A stretch of DNA of 64,000 nucleotides from Trachythela sp. YZ-2020. Its lineage: Eukaryota > Cnidaria > Anthozoa > Malacalcyonacea > Clavulariidae. Positions 25,887-36,641 of this stretch are shown piece after piece (position 1 is the first letter of the stretch; the number at the start of each line of letters is the position of its first letter). The stretch covers positions 733,501 to 797,500 of the forward strand of contig JADLSH010000365.1 in assembly GCA_016169945.1 (NCBI GenBank), written 5' to 3'. A program made the translations under genes and the position numbers. The notes beneath the pieces were generated by a model. That model was not told where the DNA came from, made no database searches, and saw only the letters and a list, made by a program, of their open reading frames with translations.

Positions 25887-26990
25887 ACAAGGTGATCCAT
25901 TGCCATCATGAAACACAAATGTTGTCAGTCGGTTAACCCGCAGGTCTCGAGAAAATTGCTCTTACGTATGTATGACGTCATCCATAGGTGAGAAAATTAA
26001 ATATTTTGGAAATTCAAAAATTCGACAACACCATCAGATAGAGCTGCACAAGTGCGCTAAAAAACTCTATTACACAAATTCAAAATTCGACAACACCATC
26101 AGATAGAGCTGCACAAGTGCGCTAAAAAACTCTATTACACAAATTATTCTCGGTCACTCGTTACTGAGATATCGCTCATCCAGTTTGGAAAAAAGTGCTG
26201 CGAATAAAGCATTTTCTATTCATTTTCAAACTCCAATAAAGTTCACTGTAACTGTTTTGTTTTTCTGTCTGGAAGATTTTGTCACGAGATATTGACTGCA
26301 GTAGAAAGGCTTAGATGTTTCCGTCGCGATAGTGCCTTGAATTTAGCGCTGCAATGTAAGAATTATTTAAAAAGGTAGATTTCCGTATGTAAGAATGGCA
26401 TCTGTAAACTGTGAAAGCGAGAATTAAGAATCAACATTTTCCTCACCAATATAAACCAGTATTTGGAAAACGAGAACTTAGCTACTTAGATCTACGTTTG
26501 CTGAACATTTAGGGGTGTGACCGCGTTTTGCAAATCTAATTATGGCTTGATGTCCACAATTTTCTGGTTCAACTCAGAGTAATCTACCTACTTTGATGCA
26601 CGTACTGGGGCGTCCAATTTTAAGTACTTTACGTTGAAAACATTGTAGCCCTTCTCCTAGAATCGGTCTTTCGGCACGAGATGCACTGACATGAAAATAA
26701 GCCAGTTTCAGTAAACCTATTTAGAGTTTGAAAATGAACAAAAATGCTTACTCGGCACTTTTTCAAAACTTTGGTCAGCGACAACGCAGCAACGATACAC
26801 CACGTGACCACGAGTACTTGGCGTAATAGAGTTTTTTTGTCCACCAGTGCAGATCTATCTGATGATGTTGTCGAATTTGTGAACTTTTTTAGTTACCTTA
26901 CTTATGGATGACGTCATACTTATATAATAGCAATTTTCTCGAGACCTGCGGGTTAACCGACTGACAATATTTGTGTTTTATGATGGTAGC
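25887..26990. repeat. Foldback element with long diverged arms
   Basis: CCATCATGAAACACAAATGT near 25900 is matched inversely by TTTGTGTTTTATGATGG near 26970-26986. Further arm segments also match inversely: GGTTAACCCGCAGGTCTCGA with TCGAGACCTGCGGGTTAACC, and TGACGTCATCCATA with TATGGATGACGTCA. Beyond these the arms continue, more diverged, for several hundred bases (TTCATTTTCAAACT with AGTTTGAAAATGAA). A ~65-bp direct duplication (26020-26150) sits in the left arm. Right-truncated copies occur in each 2.2-kb unit downstream. Confidence 0.8.
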
Positions 26991-27441
26991 TAGTGGACAA
27001 GTGCGTCAATCCTGGGGATGGGGCGAACCCCACTTTTTGGGCAGCAGAAGGGTCAAATTATCCCCCTCATTATCCCCCTCACTTTTGCTTATACGACATG
27101 TTCTCATCGTCAGAATTCTGTAAAGTCTTCCCCCAAATTGCATGAAATGGCAATTAGAGACTCTATATTTCAATATATATACCCCCTATATCCTTCTAGC
27201 TTTCGGAACTCGGTACATTCCTCCTAGCAGCACGGGGCCTCAATAGATAATTTTGGTTTTGGCCCCTTAATTACTGCCCTTCACGCCCTTTCGTCGGGCA
27301 AAACATACGCTTAGACCCAAGTTACGCTTCCGTCGGGAGATGTCTATAAATGTGTTACATGCCTCCAGAACTATCAGCAGGTCCCATCCCCACCCCACAC
27401 TTTTTGAGATGGATTTTCGCCCTTGGCAGTGGATCACCTTA
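26991..27441. other. Gene-free spacer
   Basis: No coding family or RNA gene is visible. Confidence 0.4.
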
Positions 27442-27612
27442 AGGTACGTTCACACACAGGGATTTGTCGGGCCGATTTTAGGTTTTGCTGAATGTTAATG
27501 ACGAATATTTTCAGTTGATGATGTCGCCAGATGATGTTTACCACATATTTTTCAAACATCATTAACGTGCATCTGAAATCGGCCCGACAAATCGCTGTGT
27601 GTGAACGTACCT
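27442..27612. repeat. MITE with AGGTACGTTCACAC termini
   Basis: A 171-bp palindromic element. The ends AGGTACGTTCACACACAG and CTGTGTGTGAACGTACCT are inverse, and GTCGGGCCGATTT is matched inversely inside. Confidence 0.88.
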
Positions 27613-27965
27613 CGTATATGATATAATGAACACATTTTGTGGTCTCCGAGGGTGGACAACAACATTTGTTTTACAGCTGCCTTTTGACGAGCGGCAGATG
27701 GCCTATGTGAAGATCTTGAAGATATAGACTCTAATGGCACCTTTATTACAAACAGCCAACCTGCCAACTGGCATTTGCTTTATATAGACTTATATAGTTT
27801 AAACATTCGTAAATAAGGCTAGATATATTTTGCCTTTGAAGCCAAAAATTGGTAATTCAATCACAATAACGAAGCTCAACAACAACAAACAAGCCAAGGC
27901 CAAGTGTCAAAACTTGATTTTTATTATTATTTTATCTAATTTCTAATTTCCAACTACTAATTTCT

Positions 27966-27998
27966 CCTGACGAAGGGCTTTAGCTCGAAACGTCGAGA
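27966..27998 (+). ncRNA. Hammerhead-ribozyme-like core motif (Penelope-type), tentative
   Basis: CTGACGA (27967-27973) is followed by a short stem, GGGC-TTTA-GCTC, then GAAAC. This is the order of the hammerhead catalytic core (CUGANGA, stem II, GAAA). Such motifs are known in Penelope-like elements and retrozymes. An unpaired A before stem II and no convincing stem III partner make it degenerate or coincidental. Confidence 0.25.
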
Positions 27999-28370
27999 TT
28001 TTGTCTATATCTTTTAGGCACACGCGAAACAACCCTCAATTTGTTCTGTCAAGACAACAGATGTTTCTTTAAAGTATAGATTGTAAATTCGTATAAAGTA
28101 GTCAGCACATTTCAACAACAGTGGTCAGTGTCTTGAAATTTATAAACCTTTCAAATCGGTTTACACCCGTTTTCAAAATTGCGCGTCTACAAGTAGGTTT
28201 TATATAACCTTCATTTGTGTGATTTTCTGAAGAGATATTATTACCTTTAAATTGTAACATTGAATTTGAATTTATCACCAGTTCGCCACACAGATTTAAT
28301 AAACATTCCAAACAGATTTAAATTGAAAGCAACATGTGCAATGGCGAAGAAGTAAAACCAGAAAACTTTT

Positions 28371-29265
28371 AGGCTTTTAAAACTTTGACCGTTTCTTCCG
28401 AAATTCATAGGAACATAGGAAATTCATAGGAATAGGAACAAGACTCAGCAACTGCGCGGGATATGCGCATTGACATCAGCATTGAGATAGAACGGTGAGC
28501 GCGCATATTGATTACTTCGTTCAAGCATAGTTTAAAACAAGTTCAAAAGAAAAACTACATATTAATGAAATGTAAATTATGCGATATCCGTACATTAAGT
28601 TCATATCATTCCAATGTACTACTTACGTTGGACTTCGGACAACTTCAATAAGTACGGTTTTTCTCGGTGGACAGCAAGGCCTCAAGAACTGAAATATCTA
28701 TAAGAAGAAGACAAATCTGGGAAATGTAACGTTGACTATGAAAACATCGTATATATAAAATAATATATAACAGCATAAACTACAATTCAAACGTCTTGAC
28801 TCAAGGCACAATTTGCATTCAAATGGAACGCGTATATGTAAAGAGAACGAGACTTACCTGTGGAAATACGCCAGTGAAGTGTACAAAGATAAACCTATCG
28901 GTGAGATTATTGTAATACTATATATATATCATATATCTGAGTATTAGAAGTTTTAGCCAATGATAACACGCTGTCAATTAGTGTTGTCCAGTAGCAGCGC
29001 GCTAGCGAAAATAGCTAGACAGTACATTTTCTCAGTTCGTGATTAAGGAATTCCTGTTTAGTAACCTAAATAGATTGTTTTTCTGAGATACGGACAAAAA
29101 CAGGAAATCTTATGCATTCTTCAAATTTATTATTTACTTACGGGCAAAACACAAATCGGCGTTGTCTTGATCCATGGTAATAAACGTAGTACGTCCATTA
29201 TCAATTATCACCATTGAAGAAGTTAAATTAAAAAAAAACATCATGACGTTAGCTTAGCTAACTAT
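28371..29265. other. Gene-free stretch of the left duplication copy
   Basis: AT-rich, without recognised coding sequence. A doubled AAATTCATAGGAA lies near 28410-28436. Confidence 0.45.
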
Positions 29266-29478
29266 AAAGGGTGCTGTTGCTTGTTCGAAATCTGAATCAG
29301 ACAGCTAGATGAGCTACAAACCGCGGATTCATATTTTCCGAACGTGGTCTAGAGAGGATGGTAGACGGGTTTCAAAGAAGAAGCCATTTCATGATCATTT
29401 CATGATTCGTTGCATAGGTACGATCTGTAGATTTGGTAGTCACTAAGTATTTGCAAAGAAGTCTTGATTTAAAAGGTC

Positions 29479-29898
29479 TTTCCGTCAGCTGTTAATCTGT
29501 GGAATCAACTGGATGAAACTGTTTATCCTATTCAGTCACTAACTGTTTTCAAAAATGCATTGAAATCCATTTTTCATCGAGATAGATAAAAGAGGCATTT
29601 TTATTTTTTTCTAGATAGATATTCTTCTATATTACATAGTCGTTTACGTTTGAATTGCTGTGCTTTAAAATATCATTTGTATAAGATTAATGCTATTCAT
29701 ATTCCATCTCCTCTTTGTGTTTGTGGATGTGGGGCAGAATCAGTTAGTCATTACTTCTTACATTGTTTTCGATATGCTGCTCTATACGTTCTACTTCTCT
29801 CGGGTGTTGCACAAATTATGGGAGACAACTGGGTTACTTTATGTGATACTGAAGTTCTTGGTTATATACAAGAGTCCCGACGTTTTATTTGTAATTAG
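29479..29898 (+). pseudogene. LINE ORF2 tail with zinc-knuckle-like end
   Basis: 29479-29589 reads FPSAVNLWNQLDETVYPIQS and ends at a stop. The adjacent frame reads HSRLRLNCCALKYHLYKIN, then PLCVCGCGAESVSHYFLHC, the Cys/His tail of many LINE ORF2 proteins. The fragment is truncated and frame-broken. A paralogous copy lies at 38936-39328. Confidence 0.75.
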
Positions 29899-30576
29899 CA
29901 TGAGTGTTTCAAGTTCCAGGTGCATGTCTCCGGTCGTATGTTCTTTAATATCTCCATTAATTATTATCATTATTTTTTTATAAACCTCTATGAAATGTTC
30001 AAAGTTATAAACGATGCGTAAGCCCTCATGATGAGCAGATTTGTAGCTCCTAGGGCAAACGTATATTATCTTCAAAAATATATGTTTATAAAAAAATCTT
30101 TCCCCAAAGTGCACGAAATGGCATGCAGCTGCTTCTTTGTGAGCAGAGTTAGTACGATTGAGATAAATGTCAATAGTTCTGACGCTGACGAACATCTGTT
30201 GTCCCCATATTATTGGCGCTCACTGAAATGTATCCACATATAGAAAGTTCACTGTCACTAACATAGTCTTCCTCGCAGACTCTTTTATTGCTCCAACCCA
30301 TAAGAGTGTCTGCGAGTGAGACTACCACTACCATAGCTAGACCACTGACAGCCGGTTCGCAGGAATCTAGCTATTATAAATACTATCAGATTGGTATCCT
30401 ACACTGGCACCACACTTTTTTAGTTTTTGATGAGCGTGGAAACTGGAGGTTTGGAGAAACCCCTCGAAGTACAGAAGACAACAAACCAAACTCTGCTTAC
30501 ACGAATTTTCAAGTACAGGGAAGTTACCAAACCGATGTAAATTATATCCCACTCTCGACCTACAGTATACCGTATC

Positions 30577-30870
30577 TCTCTAAAAATCCCCCTGTCTCAA
30601 ATAAGCCCCCCTCTCTAATAAGCCCCCCTCTCTAATAAGCCCCCTCTCTAATAAGCCCCCCTCTCTAATAAGCCCCCTCTCTAATAAGCCCCCTCTCTAA
30701 TAAGCCCCCCTCTCTAATAAGCCCCCCTCTCTAATAAGCCCCCCTCTCTAATAAGCCCCCTCTCTAATAAGCCCCCCTCTCTAATAAGCCCCCCACTCTA
30801 AAAATCCCCCTGTCTCAAATAAGCCCCCCTCTCTAATAAGCCCCTCCTTTTTACTCTCTAATAAGTCGCT
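30577..30870. repeat. ~17-bp minisatellite CTCTCTAATAAGCCCCC
   Basis: About fifteen near-perfect copies, with TCTCAAATAAG variants at both ends. A degenerate counterpart is at 22660-22930 in the left copy, so the array expanded after duplication or shrank on the left. Confidence 0.93.
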
Positions 30871-31301
30871 CCCCTCACACATAAGGCACCCCATTCACAC
30901 AAAAACACAAGTGTTTTTATAAGATCTTTTGGTTTTCTTTACACATTGTACTGTGCACGTTGTACACATTATATTATTTTAAGGAACAAAATAAGCCCCA
31001 CCTCTCAAATAAGCCCTCCAACAACCCCCCCCCCCCCGCCCTCCAAAGTGCCTGAAAAAACAAGCCCCTCAGGGGAGGCGTATAAGACAGATTACGGTAG
31101 CAGGCTTAACTCAGCGATAAGGCCGGGAAACGCGCTAACACATTTCTCCAAATTCAAATAGTATTCATAAGTAGATGTTTATCTTCATCAAGGTTTACAA
31201 ATAGATTGAGATTGATGATTTATTTAGCCCCAATAATATACCGATGATAATTCATACTATGATTTGACATGTTTGCTATAATTATCAAAAAACAGTTACG
31301 T

Positions 31302-32264
31302 TTACAGGTAAAGGATTGAAACCATTACGATACTGGCCAAACAAAAGTGCATCATGCTTCTGAGCTGTGGAGAGGCGGTGGAACTGTCCGTTATATTCAC
31401 TGTGGTTGTATTCACTGTGATTGTGTTCACTGTGATTATTTTCCTGATGGAACAGTCGGTTATTTTCCAGGGAATTATCGGTGGTATCGCCAACGTCACT
31501 GTAGCATGTTCCTCTAAACTGAAAATAAATGCCTGGCGAACAACACGATCTCCAAGGTACTTGCTGTCGTCTACAGGGACAAGTACTGCAGCGAGCTTAC
31601 TCTTAGGTCGGTCAATATTGTGATGTATTATAAGATTGTAATGCTCCATGTTGTTGAAATTGAAAGTGCCTACCATGTCTATGCGAAAATCGTCATTCTT
31701 AACAATTGTTCCAGCACTGCCATTTATCTTGTTGACATGAAACCTTGAGATAAGTTCGTGGATTTTTTTTTGGAATTTTTTGCTTACATCTTTAATGATG
31801 TTTCCGTAATTGAAAGTCACTTTCCGGCCATCAGATGCGCGTCCACCAATGCATATTTTTAACTTATTCTCACTATCCGCTCGGATCACTCGCCTTCGCG
31901 TCGAGTCTTCACTGAGGTAGTCGCGTGTACTGCTTTCGACCTTGCCGCAGAAATCCCATGTAAACACGCCAGTATAGCACCAATGGTAGCTCATTCCGTG
32001 TTGGCCACATTGATGGTTCTCTCGGCATGGCTCGTTTTTACGGGTGACATCACGGGTAGGTGAACAATAATCCCAGCCTTCGTTTGTGTTACACCAGTAG
32101 TAACTCTCTCCACTTGCGGCGCAATCGCCATCACACTGAGTATTGTAGTTGGAGGTGAAATGTGATGTTTTGTTAGTGTACAGTTGTCCAGACGTCTGCT
32201 GGACGCACGTCATGACGACTAACATTAGGAAACAGAGACTCGGTATTATTCTTCCATCAAGCAT
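31302..32264 (-). CDS. Secreted, probably GPI-anchored Cys-rich protein (paralogue 2)
   Basis: A 320-codon single coding exon, start chosen at MLDGRIIPS (32264) as in paralogue 1. Signal peptide, both four-Cys modules (SYYWCNTNEGWDYCS, SYHWCYTGVFTWDFCG), the unrecognised central region and the hydrophobic C-terminus (FCLASIVMVSILYL) are kept. It lacks most of the Asn/Thr stalk: only a short ITVNTTTVNITDSS region remains, and the block with NLSRRSEKTG is missing. The central region has several substitutions and small deletions, but the frame is intact, which suggests selection. A likely 5' UTR splice site lies just upstream. Function unknown. Confidence 0.85.
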   Translation of the reverse strand: MLDGRIIPSLCFLMLVVMTCVQQTSGQLYTNKTSHFTSNYNTQCDGDCAASGESYYWCNTNEGWDYCSPTRDVTRKNEPCRENHQCGQHGMSYHWCYTGVFTWDFCGKVESSTRDYLSEDSTRRRVIRADSENKLKICIGGRASDGRKVTFNYGNIIKDVSKKFQKKIHELISRFHVNKINGSAGTIVKNDDFRIDMVGTFNFNNMEHYNLIIHHNIDRPKSKLAAVLVPVDDSKYLGDRVVRQAFIFSLEEHATVTLAIPPIIPWKITDCSIRKIITVNTITVNTTTVNITDSSTASPQLRSMMHFCLASIVMVSILYL

Positions 32265-34442
32265 CTTCAAAAGCATTGCGAACTAAAAACAATTAAAAAT
32301 CATCAAATTGTTGCATTGCTGTTGCAGTTATTGTCACTCCCATCTTTTGTCAGTAAAAAAGTGCCGCCGATAATGGCGTGGTTACTGTGGTTTATTTTTC
32401 TCATGGTAATTATCACTGATCTGAAAACAAGGACTGAATAGTGCATCTGCTATGCATAAATGAGCCAATGGCGGCCATATTGGTGTGACCACCACAAAAT
32501 CTACTGTAGCGTTGGGGGCATATTTAAAGAGCTTCTATAAGTTTCTAGTTATTGGTGGAAAAGGACAAATATTGTCTAGATAAGAATTGATCATCAGTGG
32601 TCTTTCATTCTTCCTAAATTTGCCGGTGAAAAAATAATGAGATCATATTTTTGCTTTCTTGAATTTTCCAAATTTATCATGTTGTCAACACCCTCTATAT
32701 TCCGGCTATTGTTGGAGGGCTCCCCTTGTGTGTGTGTCATATTACCATGCGTTGATGCGCTCTGGTGGGTTCTAGTTGTTTCAGTGTTTTCCGTTAGGCC
32801 ATCCACCACTCTTAGAATTCTCTAGAAGGTCTCCGAGGGAGACCACAAAATTTGTTCATTATACGCTATAAAGGTGATCCACTGCCATCATAAAACACAA
32901 ATGTTGTCGGTGGGTTAACCCGCAGATCTCGAGAAAATTGCTATTACGTATGTATGACGTCATCCATAGGTGAAAAAATTAAATATTTTGGAAATTCAAA
33001 AATTCGACAACACCACAAGTGCGCTAAAAAACTTTATTACACAAATTACTCAGCTCGGTCACTCGTTATTGAGATATCGCTCATCCAGTTTGGAAAAAAA
33101 TTCTGAATAAAGCATTTTCTATTCATTTTCAAACTCTAATAAAGTTCACTGTAACTGCTTTGTTTTTCTGTCTGGAAGGTTTTGTCACGAGATTGATTGC
33201 AGTTGAAAGGCTTAGATGTTTCCGTCGCGATAGTGCCTTGAAATTAGCGCTGCAATGTAAGAATGGAATCTGTAAACTGTGAAAGCGAGAATTAAGAATC
33301 AAAAATTTCCTCACCTATATAAACCAGTTGTTATAAAATTCTCTCGTGAGATTTTATTCCTTCGCTGATTCTCAATTGGGACTTTACTTTCGTTTCAAAT
33401 ATTTATTTCTCTTTTAAAATTCGTACATATTATGACTAACCAAGTGCTGCTAGCGGTCGTTCTCTCTCTATCACTCGCTATAATATTCAATTCTCACTCA
33501 TATTTATTCTATCTTGCTGTTCTAGCCATGGGAACTTTTTCCCAGAGGAAGGTCAATGCATGACTGACATTATGCACAAAAACTTCCTCACACCTTATCC
33601 ATTTGGCACACTTCCTCACATGGCGCAATTTCCCTTACGTTCACATTCCATCTTGTTTGTTTGTTCGATAACACTAAAAGTTCCTCATTTCTTCCCCAGT
33701 TTTGTAAATGTTCCAGATATATGTGATCATAACATTATTAACATGCATACATAATTATTGATTCAATATTATTCTATTCTATACTAGCTAAATCTAAGCT
33801 ACTAATTTATAACACCAGTATTAGGAAAACGAGAACTTAGCTACTTAGATCTATATTTCGCGCAAACGTTTGCTAGGCTGAACATTTTCAAATCTAATTG
33901 TGACTTGATATCCACAGTTTTCTGGTTCAACTCATAAAGTAATCTATCTTCCTTTGATGAACGTACTGGGGCGTCCAATTTTAAGTATTTTACGTTGAAC
34001 ACATTTTAGCCCTTCTCTTGGAATCGATCTTTCGACACGAGATGCAATGACATGAAAATAAGCTAGTTTCAGTAAACCTATTTAGAGTTTGAAAATGAAC
34101 AAAAATGCTTACTCGACACTTTTTCAAAACTTTGGTCAGCTATATCGCAGTAACGATACACAACGTGACCACGAGTACTTGGCGTAATAGAGTTTTTTGT
34201 CCACCAGTGCAGATCTATCTGATGATGTTGTCGAATTTGTGAACTCCACGACTTTTAGTTACCTTACTTATGGATGACGTCATACTTATATAATAGCAAT
34301 TTTACAGGCGTTGAAAAACAGGCGTAAAAAACAGGCGTTGAAAAAATGCTTTTGAATTTGAATTTATCACCAGTTCGCCACAGGGTTTTAATAAACATTC
34401 CCAACCGATTAAACAGGTGGCGAAGAAGTAAAACCAAAAAAT
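32248..34442. repeat. 2.2-kb tandem unit i
   Basis: Begins with the start-codon region of paralogue 2. It contains its 5' flank, the left half of the TIR element seen whole at 54740-55236, the CCATGCGTTGATGCGCTCTG segment, and a right-truncated foldback. Confidence 0.85.
33432..33563 (+). CDS. Small hydrophobic ORF in tandem unit i (43 codons)
   Basis: The ATG at 33432 opens a frame starting MTNQVLLAVVLSLSLAIIF, which resembles a signal peptide or membrane segment, and ends RKVNA at TGA 33561. The frame is kept in unit ii. Coding status is unproven: the units are recent copies, so conservation is weak evidence. Confidence 0.2.
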   Translation: MTNQVLLAVVLSLSLAIIFNSHSYLFYLAVLAMGTFSQRKVNA

Positions 34443-36641
34443 ATTCTTCCATCAAGCATCTTCAAAAGTATTGTGAACTAAAAACAATTAAAAATCATCA
34501 AATTGTCGCATTGCTGTTGCAGTTATTGTCACTCCCATCTTTTGTCAGTAAAAAAGTGCCGCCGATAATGGCGTGGTTACTGTGGTTTATTTTTCTCATG
34601 GTAATTATCACTGATCTGAAAACAAGGACTGAATAGTGCATCTGCTATGCATAAATGAGCCAATGGCGGCCATATTGGTGTGACCACCACAAATCTACTG
34701 TAGCGTTGGGGGCATATTTAAAGAGCTTCTATAAGTTTCTAGTTATTTGTGGAAAAGGACAAATATTGTCTAGATAAGAATTGATCATCAGTGGTCTTTC
34801 TTTCTTCCTAAATTTGCCGGTGAAAAACTAATGAGGTCATATTTTTGCTTTCTTGAATTTTCCAAATTTATCATGTTGTCAACACCCTCTATATTCCGGC
34901 CATTGTTGGAGGGCTCCCCTTGTGCGTGTGTCATATTACCATGCGTTGATGCGCTCTGGTGGGTTCTAGTTGTTTCAGTGTTTTCCGTTAGGCCATCCAC
35001 CACTCTTAGAATTCTCTAGAAGGTCTCCGAGGGAGACCACAAAATTTGTTCATTATACGCTATAAAGGTGATCCACTGCCATCATAAAACACAAATGTTG
35101 TCGGTGGGTTAACCCGCAGATCTCGAGAAAATTGCTATTACGTATGTATGACGTCATCCATAGGTGAAAAAATTAAATATTTTGGAAATTCTAAAATTCG
35201 ACAACACCACAAGTGCGCTAAAAAACTTTATTACACAAATTACTCAGCTCGGTCACTCGTTATTGAGATATCGCTCATCCAGTTTGGAAAAAAGTGCTGA
35301 ATAAAGCATTTTCTATTCATTTTCAAACTCTAATAAAGTTCACTGTAACTGCTTTGTTTTTCTGTCTGGAAGGTTTTGTCACGAGATTGATTGCAGTTGA
35401 AAGGCTTAGATGTTTCCGTCGCGATAGTGCCTTGAATTTAGCGCTGCAATGTAAGAATGGAATCTGTAAACTGTGAAAGCGAGAATTAAGAATCAAAATT
35501 TTCCTCACCTATATAAACCAGTTGTTATAAAATTCTCTCGTGAGATTTTATTCCTTCGCTGATTCTCAATTGGGACTTTACTTTCGTTTCAAATATTTAT
35601 TTCTCTTTTAACATTCGTACATATTATGACTAACCAAGTGCTGCTAGCGGTCGTTCTCTCTCTATCATTCGCTATAATATTCAATTCTCACTCATATTTA
35701 TACTATCTTGCTGTTCTAGCCATGGGAACTTTTTCCCAGAGGAAGGTCAATGCATGACTTACATTATGCACAAAAACTTCCTCACACCTTATCCATTTGG
35801 CACACTTCTTCACATGGCGCAATTTCCCTTACGTTCACATTCCATCTTGTTTGTTTGTTAGATAACACTAAACTAGTTCCTCATTTCTTCCCCAGTTTTG
35901 TAAATGGTCCAGATATATGTGATCATAACATTATTAACATGCATACATAATTATTGATTCAATATTATTCTATTCTATTCTAGCTAAATCTAAGCTACTA
36001 ATTTATAACACCAGTATTAGGAAAACGAGAACTTAGCTACTTAGATCTATATTTCGCGCAAACGTTTGCTAGCCGCTGAACATTTTCAAATCTAATTGTG
36101 ACTTGATATCCACAGTTTTCTGGTTCAACTCATAAAGTAATCTATCTTCCTTTGATGAACGTACTGGGGCGTCCAATTTTAAGTAATTTACGTTGAACAC
36201 ATTTTAGCCCTTCTCTTGGAATCGGTCTTTCGACACGAGATGCAATGACATGAAAATAAGCTAGTTTCAGTAAACCTATTTAGAGTTTGAAAATGAACAA
36301 AAATGCTTACTCGACACTTTTTCAAAACTTTGGTCAGCGATAACGCAGTAACGATACACCACGTGACCACGAGTACTTGGCGTAATAGAGTTTTTTGTCC
36401 ACCTGTGCAGATCTATCTGATGATGTTGTCGAATTTGTGAACTTCCACGATTTTTAGTTACCTTACTTATGGATGACGTCATACTTATATAATAGCAATT
36501 TTGCAGGCGTTGAAAAACAGGCGTAAAAAACAGGCGTTGAAAAAATGCTATTGAATTTGAATTTATCACCAGTTCGCCACAGGGTTTTAATAAACATTCC
36601 CAACCGATTAAACAGGTGGCGAAGAAGTAAAACCAAAAAAT
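34443..36641. repeat. 2.2-kb tandem unit ii
   Basis: Direct repeat of unit i, offset 2195 bp and almost identical. It starts inside codon 6-7 of the stalked Cys-rich gene, so the minus strand carries that gene's ATG (34459), six matching codons (MLDGRI), and then unrelated sequence with a stop after ten more codons. Confidence 0.88.
35626..35757 (+). CDS. Small hydrophobic ORF in tandem unit ii (43 codons)
   Basis: Same frame and length as the ORF at 33432, with few substitutions (one Leu to Phe). The third copy (37830-38069) has GTG in place of ATG and TGG in place of the stop, which extends it. Confidence 0.2.
   Translation: MTNQVLLAVVLSLSFAIIFNSHSYLYYLAVLAMGTFSQRKVNA

Larger units (their letters stand above)
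22470..30112. repeat. Segmental duplication, left copy
   Basis: Shared with 30392-39556 in the same order: the 3' flank (CACTGGCACCACA at ~22490 and ~30400), the stalked Cys-rich gene, its 5' flank, the CCATGCGTTGATGCGCTCTG region, the foldback, and a LINE tail. The left copy has an extra LINE (24622-25783) and unique sequence around 27.0-29.2 kb with only a fragment (28258-28370) of the unit junction. Confidence 0.75.

Noticed and set aside
34264..34455. 63-codon minus ORF repeated at 36463-36654
   Set aside because: An out-of-frame reading over the truncated gene start in the tandem units, with no homologue-like features.
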